A stretch of 43,923 bases of DNA from Pezicula radicicola (taxonomy: Eukaryota; Ascomycota; Leotiomycetes; Helotiales; Dermateaceae), in contig PDUO01000011.1 of NCBI GenBank assembly GCA_003008705.1, forward strand, positions 3,265 to 47,187. The letters are read 5' to 3'. Positions within the stretch are counted from its first letter, which is position 1, and each line of letters begins with the position of its first letter. The translations under genes were made by a program, and so were the position numbers. Under the pieces are notes generated by a model. It searched no databases. It was not told the origin of the DNA and saw nothing but the letters and a program-made list of their open reading frames with translations. Positions 12,321 through 23,123 of this stretch are shown here, piece after piece.

Positions 12321-14052
12321 TTAGATATATAGGTAATAGACTTATTGAAGTTTATTAAACTTTTTCTAACCTTAGAAGAATTCTTATTATACTTCTATCT
12401 ATATAATAAGAGGAGATAGCTTAGTATACTCTCTATTAGTTTATAATTATAATCTCTCCGGGTTCTATTAATTAACTTAGTAGACTATACTAAGGATAAT
12501 CTAGTTATACTATTTTTTAATTATAAGGATACTTTAAGAGAAATTCTTCTTAATAGTATTAATATTATAGAAAGAAGAGAATCTTAGATATTACTTAGAT
12601 ATATAGTATAAGAGTAGCTTTTAGTTAAGAAATTCTCTTACTTAAGTTATAAGTAAGTTATAAAATATACTCTTAGGATAAACCTCTTAGTTTAATTATA
12701 AAAGATATCCTTATAAGTAAACTAATATATACTACTATTCTATACCTAGTCTAACGGCTCTAAGGCCTTGTTATTCCCCTTACTATTATATATTACTATC
12801 TATAATAATATAATTTATTCCTTTATAGCTTATTATACTTTTACTTACTATCTTATACTTATCTTAGATTAGTATTATTACTAGAGTTTAGATATAAAAT
12901 AAATATCCTTAATATAATATAGCTTAATATTAGATAGTAGACGTATATTAAATACCTTATAGCTCCTACTATACTTAGGGGTAAATAAACTAAGTCCTTT
13001 CTCTTTATATTTTCTCTAAGCCTCTCTCTTACTTATAGTTAAATATATCTCTCTTTCTATATATTTAGCTAGGCCCTTAATATATCTTTTAGAAAAATTT
13101 TATATTATAAGCTCTATAAGTTGGATATTATAAATATAAGTAAGTTTAGTTCAGAAATAACTAAATAGTATATCTAAGTTATTATAGATATTGAAGAAAA
13201 CTTTAGGAATAGAGTAAGACTCTAGAATCCCTTTTAAGGTTTAACTACTAGCTAGAGTTATTGAGAATAGTTTATTACCTAAAGTATAGATATTAATTAA
13301 GTATATTCGATTATCTATATAGATATATACCTAGAGGATAAATATAGAGCTATACCTTGAAAGCTAAACTTCTTCGAGGTCTATATATAATAATAGTAGA
13401 TTAGTAAATAAACTAGTTATTATATCAATAAGATCTTCTATAGTAGTATATATATTAAGAAGATTAGTAGGGATAGATTCGTTAAGATTACTCTCTTAGA
13501 GTAAATTACTTAAGGTTGAGATATCCTATTTATATATAGTAGTTATTATAGAGATAATATTACTAATAGAGAAAGGTATTAGTAATAATATATAAGTACT
13601 AACTATATAGGACCTAACTTATAACTCTTCTAAAGAGGTTTCTATAACTAGTAAGTCTATTTTAGACTAAAGGTATATAGAAGAGCTAGGGAAAAGAGGG
13701 TGGTAGTAATAGTTAAGCTAATAAAGTATATTAAGAAGTCTAATCTAATAATATAGTACTAGTGTAAAAAATAGTATATAGCTTATTTATTTTATAAAGA
13801 ATATATAAGGAATATAGTTAAGGAATATTAGAAGTATACCCTAGTTAGAAGAGAGACTTATTATTAACCCTATTCTTATTTTTACTAATCTAGATAATAT
13901 CTATCTACGTTTTAAAACTATACTTATATATAGTATTATAGGTATAGTTAGTATAAAAATTTACTAGTATAGTAAAGTAATAGTACCTCTATAGTTCTCT
14001 AGGATATAATATTTATTAGAGTTATTAAATCTTATAAATTATTAAATTTATA
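12321..14052. other. No assignable gene
   Basis: The sequence is strongly AT-biased up to the assembly gap. A coding-like + strand stretch near 13670-13860 reads with many Lys, Tyr and Arg residues (for example LIKYIKKSNLII) but carries no motif that I can assign. Confidence 0.4.
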
Positions 14053-14162
14053 NNNNNNNNNNNNNNNNNNNNNNNNNNNNNNNNNNNNNNNNNNNNNNNN
14101 NNNNNNNNNNNNNNNNNNNNNNNNNNNNNNNNNNNNNNNNNNNNNNNNNNNNNNNNNNNNNN
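14053..14162. other. Assembly gap: 110 unknown bases
   Basis: A run of 110 N separates two AT-rich contig ends. A single additional ambiguous base lies at 14403. The true distance and continuity across the gap cannot be judged. Sequence from 14163 to about 14600 is even more AT-rich than the rest. Confidence 0.99.
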
Positions 14163-15078
14163 ACTTACTATAGAAATAGTTAACTTATTCCCCTTTTATA
14201 CTAGTAACTTAAGTTTAATTTAATTATTTTTTTAATTCTTAATTAGTTTTTAATTAAATAATTATAATAATAATATAAATATTATATTTTTATTTATCTA
14301 CTTATCTAATAGTCCTTTTATATAGATATTAATTATATTTAATAATAGATATAAATTAAAAATAGTATCTAGAAAGAAGAAGATATCTTTTAATAAAAAG
14401 ATNCTAATAGAAAAAGATAACTTTAAAAACTAAGGTACCTTCTCTAATAAAGATATATTTTTAAAGTAGTATATACTAATATAATAATACCTTTTTCTAA
14501 GAATATAAATAAGTATAAACTAACTTTAAATTATATAAGTTTCTCTATAGTAGATAGTAGAAGATAATTAAATATATACTTAATAATCTCTCTAGTTATA
14601 TAGTTACTAGAGATATTTAACTAAGTAATTAAGGGTAAAGATTTTTTAGCTATATTATAATAAATTAGATTTTATACTAAATATAAGTAGAAGTTTATCT
14701 AGCTATAGCTTATTAGAAATCTCTTAAGTAGCTTTTAGTCCCTTTAGTATAAACTTTTATAACTATCCTTAAAAAGCTTTCTATAATAGTTATCTTTATA
14801 TCTAAAGTTTAATAAGACCTAGGCCTTGTAATACATTATATAGGAGGCTACGATAATCAATACTATAGCTTTTATTATATATTATAAAAAATTCAATATT
14901 ACTAGGAGATCCCTTATCCCTATAATCCTAGTTGATTAAAGGTAGGGTTAAGATCTAGCTATCTATACTACCTTGAATTTAAGTATATAATAAAAGTATA
15001 TAGTCTACTTAAGTTAACTAATAGCTACCCTAACTAATATCCTAGATTAACTATAGATAACCCTATATATTATTATAA
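14163..15078. other. No assignable gene
   Basis: This very AT-rich stretch, with A/T runs around 14220-14290, lies between the gap and the first foldback element. No protein motif, inverted repeat or RNA gene was recognised. Confidence 0.5.
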
Positions 15079-15208
15079 ACTATTATATAAAGGATAGATT
15101 ATTTATACTTAAGCCTAGTCTAAGTATTTTAGCTATAAAATAGATTAATTTAGATAAAGAAATACTTGGACCAGGCTTAAGTATAAATAATCTATCCTTT
15201 ATAATAGT
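15079..15208. mobile_element. 130-bp foldback element (long near-perfect palindrome)
   Basis: The arms 15079-15129 and 15160-15208 are inverted copies of about 50 bases with very few differences (a 2-base indel near the outer ends and C/T changes such as aagcctagtc against aagcctggtc). The loop is about 30 bases. The element is non-coding and would fold into a strong hairpin. It resembles a MITE or solo pair of terminal inverted repeats of a DNA transposon. Its terminal sequence differs from that of the elements at 3547-3702 and 15364-15485, so it is a separate family. Confidence 0.75.
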
Positions 15209-15363
15209 CTATCTTATATTATAAGTAGATTTCCTTAGTTACTTTATAACTATAGAGTATAATAACTTATAGATTTAAAAGTAGAACTTCGGAAACTACT
15301 AAAAGTAACTACTCTCTAAAGTTATATACTAATTCTAGGGTAGGAGTCAATAAGCTCGTGATC

Positions 15364-15485
15364 TATAATATAGTAATATTTATCTAAATAGTCTATATAT
15401 AGTATAAAAAGTACCTAAAATTTAGGGTACTATAATATAATATATATACCCCTAGTTGTATTTAGACTAATATTACCCTATTGTA
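15364..15485. mobile_element. Second MITE-like element sharing terminal repeats with 3547-3702
   Basis: The right end, read in reverse complement, begins tacaatagggtaatatt and continues agtctaaat; the left end is a degraded inverted copy (tataatatagtaatattt, then atctaaat). The outer bases tacaataggg and the later agtctaaa match the right end of the 156-bp element at 3547-3702, so both appear to belong to one terminal-repeat family. The centre (15411-15430) is itself a near-palindrome with gtacc and ggtac ends. No coding capacity. Confidence 0.55.
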
Positions 15486-16300
15486 GTTTATAAGTATAAT
15501 TAGTATAATTAGATATTTTATCCTTAGAGCCTTGAATCAGAGCCTACTAACTTATCTACTTAATATACCCTTATTATCTAATATACTACTAGATACTAAT
15601 TAAAGTAGATACTATTAAATATAATATAGTTGATCCTTAATTCTTAGTATTGATATCTCTTCTACTATATCCTATTTATTTATATTACTTTTATTTAGAC
15701 CTTTCCTTACTCTTATTTATTATATAGATATAGACTTCCCTTACTTTATATCTAGGTAGCTAGCTCTATTAGGGGTTAGGGTAGAAGGGCTATTAGTATT
15801 ATTATTATCCTCTCCGCTACTCTCCCTCTAAATAAATATTATATAATAGGTTTATAATATAGCCTTACTAGTTATATAGAGCTAATAGAGAGTATACTAA
15901 GATTATTAGAATTCTTTAAATATAGTATAAATTCTATAGATTTTACTTAAAATAGATATAAGCTATTATATTTAGTCTATATAATTACCTAAGTAAACCT
16001 ATACTATAACCTACTATATAATATTTATTTAGAGAGGGGGGGAGAGTAGAACCAACCTAATTATTAGCCTTATTATTATAGCCGAGAGCTAGATAGTAGG
16101 CCCTTATTTAAATCTATAACTAAGAGAACCCTTTCCAAGGGTCTAGTTTATATAAGGAATAATAGGGTACTTTTCGAATTATCTCAGGAATCTTCTTAAG
16201 CCTCGTAGTCTAGAATAAAGTAGTAGAACTTTAGTTATAAGTAAAGAACTTTCTATATAAGAATTTAAGTCTAGAATATCTATTAAGTATAGATATTATA
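15486..16300. other. No assignable gene; flank upstream of a TPR fragment
   Basis: Coding-like + strand sequence in 15900-16300 may be the eroded middle part of the receptor gene whose TPR end is at 16320-16640, but no NB-ARC motif (P-loop or Walker B) could be found here. Confidence 0.4.
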
Positions 16301-16319
16301 CTCCTTTCTTTTATATATA

Positions 16320-16640
16320 TATAATAATTCCGGAATATTAAAGTAGTTAAATTATAGAGGTAAGTTCTCAAAGCTTATATAAACTCCCTTAGCTCTAATT
16401 ATCCTAAGACCCTTAAGGTAATAGATACTTTAGGGACTAATTATACTTATTATAACTAATTCAATAAGGTATATAAATTATATAAGGAAGTAATTAAATA
16501 TATAATAAAAGTTCTTAGGCTAGATTATAAGGATACTCTTCTTACTATAGATAATCTTAGTAAAGTAATAACCCTAACCCTTCGTTATAGTAAGGTATAT
16601 AGACTAGGGAAGAGGGGTAAGAATAAGAAGAAGAACTAAA
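16320..16640 (+). pseudogene. TPR fragment of kinesin-light-chain / NLR type
   Basis: In one frame the sequence reads LKAYINSLSSNYPKTLKVID, then TLGTNYTYYNQFNKVYKLYK, EVIKYIIKVLRLDYKDTLLT and IDNLSKVITLTLRYSKVYR. The blocks P-KTL...D and Y-KDTL...D recur 42 residues apart, and the pattern NPxTL...LGxxYxxxxxxxxAxxLYxxxLxxxxKVLGxDHxxTL is that of TPR repeats found at the C-terminus of fungal NLRs. At least two repeats are present. They are followed by a Lys/Arg/Gln-rich tail (to about 16660). The fragment is distinct in sequence from the array at 23-24.8 kb. The upstream receptor portion was not identified. Confidence 0.7.
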
Positions 16641-17379
16641 AACAATAAGAGGAGGGTAGTTAGTAAACAAGGTATAAGAAGTATAATAGGACTTTCAAGA
16701 ATCAGGTTATACTAACCTAGTATCTAACGTCTATATAATATTATCCACTAAGTAATATTAAGTATCTAGTAGATATAGAATATAAGAAGTAGTTTAATTA
16801 TCTATCAGGGTAGTTATAATATTTAGAGAGTAGGAAATATATATTAGGGATAATAAAGATAAAAATAAATATAGTTATTATAATAAATAATATAGGACGG
16901 ATTATAATATTAGGAGGAGTTATAGTATAGTAGTTACTAGAGGATAATCTATCTATATCTATAACTTCGATATTATAGATTCAGAGTCTAATACTTACTC
17001 TAACCTCGACTAAATTCCTTAACTCCTATCTACCCTCCCTAATCCTTATATCTATATCTACTCTCTTAACTAGTATAAACTTCTACTCTATACTTACCCT
17101 CCGGTCTTATACTCAGAGTAGCTATTAAATATACCCTCTACCCTCCGTCCTATACTTATAAATTCAAGGATAGTATACTTTAGTAATATATATTATTAAG
17201 TATCTATACTTAGGTATTTATATCCTTGCCCTTACTAGTACCCGATGAGATATTATTCTATTACTAACGTACCTTCCCCTCCTGTAGGAGATAAAAGATA
17301 ATCTATATATAATATAATTCTTGGGTTATTAGGGTCAAGGATATTAGGACCTAGTAAGGTTATACTACCGCCGGCTTAT

Positions 17380-17553
17380 TCTCTAAAGCTTACTAAAGGG
17401 GAAGTTAAAGCTTTGGTATTAGACTAAGAGAGACTAGAATAAGTAGCCTTTATTAGAAAAGACGAGTCTTTAGAGCTTATTAAAGGGTAAGTTAAAGCTT
17501 CGGTATTAGACTAAGAGAGATTAGAATAAGTAGTCTTTATTAGAAAATATAAG
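17380..17553 (+). repeat. In-frame tandem duplication of 87 bp (2 copies)
   Basis: Copies at 17380-17466 and 17467-17553 are alike at most positions, with differences of C/T or A/G type. The length is exactly 29 codons and, with TAG/TAA read as Gln/Trp, each unit reads about SLxLxKGxVKAxVLDQERLE then QVxFIRK. The surrounding frame stays open in the same sense, so this was probably a repeated peptide in a protein encoded on the + strand between about 16.9 and 17.6 kb. That protein is not recognised; it may belong with the Lys-rich sequence after the TPR fragment. Confidence 0.7.
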
Positions 17554-17839
17554 TAATTATCAGAGAGCTTGAATAACTCTTTTAAAGATTAAATTATATA
17601 GACTCTTGATATAATCTAACTTTTAGTTAATATCTTAAGCTTTAGCTACTAATTTAGTAAGTATTGATTTTCGATCAATAGTAAAAGAAAAGCTATAAGG
17701 TTCTAAATATTAGCTTAGAGAGCTAGTCTATAAGAATCTAGATATTCTACAAGGGTATCTATATTAGGTAAGTCTATATTTTAGAGGCTATAGTTATCAA
17801 GGTTAGTAATAAGACTAGTGTATAATTATTATTAAAAAG

Positions 17840-19030
17840 GGTCTTATATATAACTACCTCTATCCGACGTAGAACTACTATTATTACTAGTAATCTCTTG
17901 TATAGTATTAGATTTATCTTATAGACTATAAGTAAGACTTAGGAGTAATGTAATAAAGAGCTCTTTAAGATAGGTAAAACTAAACCTATCTATTATCTTT
18001 ATAATAAAAGGATAGATTTCATCTAGGAAGTTAATAATTGATAAGCTACTAAACTTCTCTTTCTAATACTAATAGTATATAACCTAGCTCTTCTTATCTA
18101 GTACCTTAAAGTAATACTTCTAATTAAACTAGCTTAGCTACTTTATAATAGCCGGATCTAGCTCCGCGAGATAGTTTATTAATCTAATTATTAAGATACT
18201 ATCGTTGGAATCTAATCTATTAACCTTATTAAGGAAGTAGCTCTATATCTTATCTTTTATAAGACTATCTAAATCCTTAAAGATAAGTAGATATAGTACT
18301 ACTACCTATACCTATAAAAAGATATTTTAGATAGCTTACTTAGGCCTATTATACCTATCTAGTAACTTGATATATAGCGCTGGTATAGGTACCTTATATA
18401 TAGCTAGTGAGTTAATAAGTACCTTGATTAAGATAGTCTTATTGTTTCTAGGTATACTATAGAAGATACTATTATACTTCCAGGGTATATTTATAGTATA
18501 ATAAAGAGTATAGTTATCGAAGAAGGTCTTAACGTTATATAGTAGACTAGCCTTTATACCTACCTTAAGGATAATATTATCCTATAAGGTAGCTTATATA
18601 CTCTTATATAGCCCCTTGTCCTTCTTCTACTATATATTATTAAATATATAGATCTCCTTATATAATACCTTGGTCTACTCTCCCGCGGCTAGGAGTAACT
18701 AGTCTATAGCCGGGTAGTAGTTATTGTATACCTATATAGTATTAGGTATTAGGATATATAGGTACCTCTATAGATAGTTAAAATAGTCTAGGTAATTAAT
18801 TTCATAGACGAGGAAGTTAATACTACTCTAGATATACTACTATATACTAAACTTAATATTATCTTTAAGCTTAGTCTATCTCTATTTATAGTATAGCTTA
18901 AGGGCCTTATAAAAATAAGTAGTATTATAACTATCATTGTAATCAGAGGCCTTCGTTATATAGTCTACTTCTGTGAAGCCAAGGAGGTTATACTTAACTA
19001 GTATAATATATATAATATAGTAAGTAGGAT
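17840..19030 (-). pseudogene. Long coding relic (~400 codons), family not recognised
   Basis: Reading downward from about 19030, a single frame is interrupted only by TAG/TAA at likely Gln/Trp sites and gives a protein-like sequence with segments such as NLLGFTEVDYITKASDYNDS, INFLVYEINYLDYFNYL, GIKASLLYNVKTFFDNYTLY, IPWKYNSIFYSIPRNNKTIL, IPALYIKLLDRYNRPK and LINYLAELDPAII. The composition (rich in Leu, Asp, Asn, Lys, Tyr) and the lack of frame breaks argue for a real former gene. There are no obvious membrane spans, P-loop, zinc-finger or transposase triad. A low-complexity Asn/Ser stretch follows near 17890. It may be a transposon-encoded structural protein or a fungal orphan. Boundaries are approximate. 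Confidence 0.5.
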
Positions 19031-20767
19031 AGACTTTATATATTTTTAGCCTTAGACTTTAGGTATATACTAAAATTTTAGGTACTTATTATACTATCTA
19101 TATCCCCTGAAATATAGTAAAAGTAGTTTAGCCCTTTATATACTATTAACTAGACTAGTATTAGTAGATTATAGGATAGCTAGAGAATCTTTATATTAGG
19201 TAGTATAGAGGTTGGTAGATAGATTAATATAAGAATAAATATATATAAATCTAAATATAGTAATTTTTATAGTATAGAGCTTTTAATACCTTTAATAAGG
19301 ATTTTATAAGTTTATAGAGATCTTAGAAGAAGAGAAGAAATTATTTTATAAATATATCTTTATATCTATCCTTACCTTTATTTATTTAAAAATAATTATT
19401 AATAATTTTATATAAGGCCTTAAGTAGTCTAGTACTTTCCTAATATAGAAGAAAGAAAGTTTTAATTATTGTCCTATTTAGAATAGATTATTCTCCCTGA
19501 TATAATATCTTTTATAAAATAATTAATTAAAAGTATAGCTTTTTTATTTCCCCTAATACTAATATCCTAGCTAACTAATTTAAGTACCTTGTTTAATCTA
19601 GAATTTCCTATAACTATCCAACCTATACTATAAATAAGGATATAGAGGTTAAGTAGTATTAAATATACTATTACCTATAGGAGAGCTTTATCCTCTCGCT
19701 ACTTATAGGAGACCTCTTAAAATATACTATATATAAGGTCTTAGGTATCTATAGTCTACTCCTATATATTAGTAAAGGATTCGGAATACCCTTCTTCTTC
19801 TAAAGGGAAGATATAGACCTAGTTACCCTAAATATAGTATATACTAGTATACCTAAAGTCTAGTATACTATTATACCTAAGTATACTAAGAAGCTAGAAG
19901 TATATATTAAATAGGAGCTTAATATACTAGCCGACTAGATATTATATAATAACTAGGTCTATTATCTTAATATTTTTATTATATATAGCTTCCTTGATCA
20001 GAATAGAATTTATTACTATATCTTTACTTAATTAGTTAACTAGATAGTTATTATTTTTATAAAGGCTTACTACTAAGGATTTAACTATAGCCCTAACGTA
20101 GTAGAGGCGTTGAACTACAGAGATAAGTATTGAGACCTAGTTAAGTCTTGTTTTTATAAGGTAAGTTGTTCTAAACCTATAATCTTACTATTATATCTTA
20201 CTATATAAGGTTCTTCCTAAGCCTAGATTATCTTACTATAGTACTAACTTAGAGATAACGAAAATTTATTATTATATATTATAGAGGACCCCTCTACTAT
20301 ATATAAAAGCCGTTGTAGGAAGCTACTAGTAAGGAAACTAAAGGGTTATAATAATTTAGGTTATATAAATAACTATAAAGTTAGATAAGTAATCTGTTTT
20401 TTAAAGCTAAGAAGTCTTTTAGTGGCCTAGTGAGGTTGAGTATAGTAAATATCCTACTATAGTATTGAACTAGTATATATACTATATTAAAGCTCGTGAT
20501 AATTACTCTCATCTATATATTTAATCTTAGTATATAAGCTAATAGTTGAAGCCTATCCCGAAGGCTATAGCTTCTGATATATAGATAATAAAGACTATAA
20601 TTATAGTCTCTTAATTAGATATTGACTTAATACCTTGAAATATAAATCTATTAATTTTATATATCTTATATATTTAACTAAGTATTATTATAAGTATCTA
20701 TAACGGTATAATCTATAATAGCCTCAACCTCGTTACTATTGTAATAGTATATCCTCTTTGTATATAC
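19031..20767. other. No assignable gene; coding-like segments
   Basis: A + strand frame around 19740-20180 reads coding-like, including PNVVEALNYRDKY followed by DLVKSCFYKVSCSKPIIL at about 20092-20190, with TAG/TAA at plausible Gln/Trp sites. No family could be named. The remainder up to the start of the receptor gene at 20768 shows nothing I can support. Confidence 0.4.
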
Positions 20768-21695
20768 GAAGATTACTAAATTAGAATTATATATACCTTA
20801 GTAACTAAGAAGGTTACTATAGTAATAATACTAGATGAATCTTATCCTAGATTAAAGAAGATAGATAGCGACGATAATGATTATACTATAGACTAAATTA
20901 GTATTTATAATATAGTTATTACTTACCTTCCTATAGGTTTAATAGGGAATAACCCTATTATTATTATTATAAATAATATATAATAAAGCTTTCTAATTAA
21001 ATTTAGCCTTATAGTTGGTGTTAGAGGGGGTGTCTAGAGTAAGAAAAATAATATTTATCTTAGGGATATTATAGTGAGTCTACCTACAGGGACTTATAGT
21101 AGGGTTGTATAGTAGAATTTTAGAAAGATAGGAAAGGGTAGAGAGTTTTAATAGACTAGTTCTCTAAATAAGCTACTACTAGTACTACTTTATACCTTAT
21201 AGGAATTAAAGATATTTAATATTATAGATAGTATTGATATTAAAGGCTCTCTTTCTTTAATAGTTTAGAATAAGCCTTGAATAGATAAGGTATACTAATA
21301 TCAAGGTACTAAGTATAACTAGCTATTCAAGGTTACTTATAATTATAAGGGGGACGAGATATATAAAGAGTATAATATAGAGTTTATTATTATAAGACCT
21401 TCTTATAATAACTCTATACCTAAGATATACTATAATAATATTATATCCGGTAATAAGGTAATGAAATATAGTATTACCTAGGATAAGATAACTAAGGAGG
21501 AAGGTATAATCTATTTTAAGATAGAGGTAGCTGGATTAATAGATAATTTTTAGTATCTTATAATTAGGGGGATTTATAATTATATAGACTCTTATAAGAA
21601 TAAGATATAGTAACTATATACTATAGTAATAGTTATAGCTTTTATAAGAGAGCTTCTTGGTTTTATTAATAAGTAGAAAGTAATTAAGATATCTC

Positions 21696-21858
21696 GTGAG
21701 TAGATGAATTCTACTAGATAATCTATTCTATATAATATCTTTGTTTATATAAGGATTATTTCCTCGAAAGTATTAATAATATATCTATTTCCTGAAATAC
21801 TTAGGGAAACTATTTATCTTATAATATAGCTTCTATAAATATAGCTAATTTTAACTAG
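21696..21858 (+). other. Possible spliceosomal intron between phosphorylase and NB-ARC parts
   Basis: A GTGAGT donor at 21696 and a CTAAT branch-like site at 21845 followed by an AACTAG acceptor ending at 21858 flank the point where the reading frame changes. Removing 163 bases joins codon C|AG (Gln) and restores the frame exactly into the NB-ARC linker. RIP can create or destroy such short sites, and fungal introns are usually shorter, so a 1- or 2-base indel in the linker is a real alternative. Confidence 0.35.
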
Positions 21859-23123
21859 AGCCCCCTAAGCTACTTCGGGTACTTCCTTTTAGTTATAATA
21901 GAGATTTTATAGGTTATTAGTCTTAGTTGAATCGGTTAATTATAATCCTATATATAGAAGATACCGAGGAAGACTATTAGTATATAGTATTAGTAGGCCT
22001 TGGAGGAGTAGGTAAGACCTAAATTATACTAGAATTCACTTTCTAGATATAGAAATTATTTCCTGAGTACTCTATCTTCTAGGTTCGAGTAAGTAATATA
22101 ATAAGCTTTAAGAGTACTTATTACTAGATTAGATAATAACTTAAAATTCCTGGACTTAATAATAATAAAGTAGATATTAAAGAGCTTATAAAGGTAAGAC
22201 TATCTTTAGAAAGTTCTAGTAAATAGATTATAATTATAGATAATATAGATGATTTCGAATTACTCTATAATAGAGTTAATAAGTTTAATATATTATATAA
22301 ATACCTTCTGTTTAGTCCTCTTAGAGTAATTCTCTTTATAACTCGAGACTAAGAGACCGCTATAAGATATACTAGCTTAAATATTATAGTTATAGAAGAA
22401 ATAGACGATGAAGAATCAAGAGAGCTTCTAAGGATAGGCCTTTAGAATAAGTAACTTATCGAAGATAAGGATAATATAGTAAAGCTATTAAAGCTACTCG
22501 TTAATCTACTACTTATAATAATGTAAGTAGTTATATATCTAAATACTAAAGGTATAATAATAACCGAATATCTTATAATCTATAATAAGAGTAGTGATAA
22601 TGTTATTAAACTACTAAGTAAGGACTTCGAGGACCGAAGGAGATATCCGGGTATAAAAAATCCTATTACTACTATATAGTTTATCTTATTTAAGTAAATT
22701 TAACTCCGTAATCCCTTAGTAGTAGATTATATAGTATTTATATCTTATATCAAGGACTAAGACATTCCTTGAGACCTTCTACTACTAGCTCGTTAATTTA
22801 ATAAAATAGAGGTAATTAGTATCTTAAAAGTCTTTAGATTTATTAAAGAATATCTTAGTAGAGAATTATATAATATATATTAATTAGTTTATATAGTTAT
22901 ATAGAGTTAGTTGGACTTAAACTATGAATTGATATTATAGAACGAAAAGGCTCTAAAACGGATCTTAGATATATTTCTATAGTCTAAATATAAGAATAAG
23001 GCTATATAGACAATATATCTACTTTATATAGAGTATATTATTACCTTAATAAAATACTATAGTGGATTAGAGGAGTCGTGGGGGAGGATACTCTATAATA
23101 TAGGATAGTACTTTAATATTACT

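Noticed and set aside
19740..20190. JmjC-type oxygenase relic
   Set aside because: The coding-like frame was compared by eye with the JmjC iron-binding pattern and no convincing His-x-Asp...His arrangement was found.
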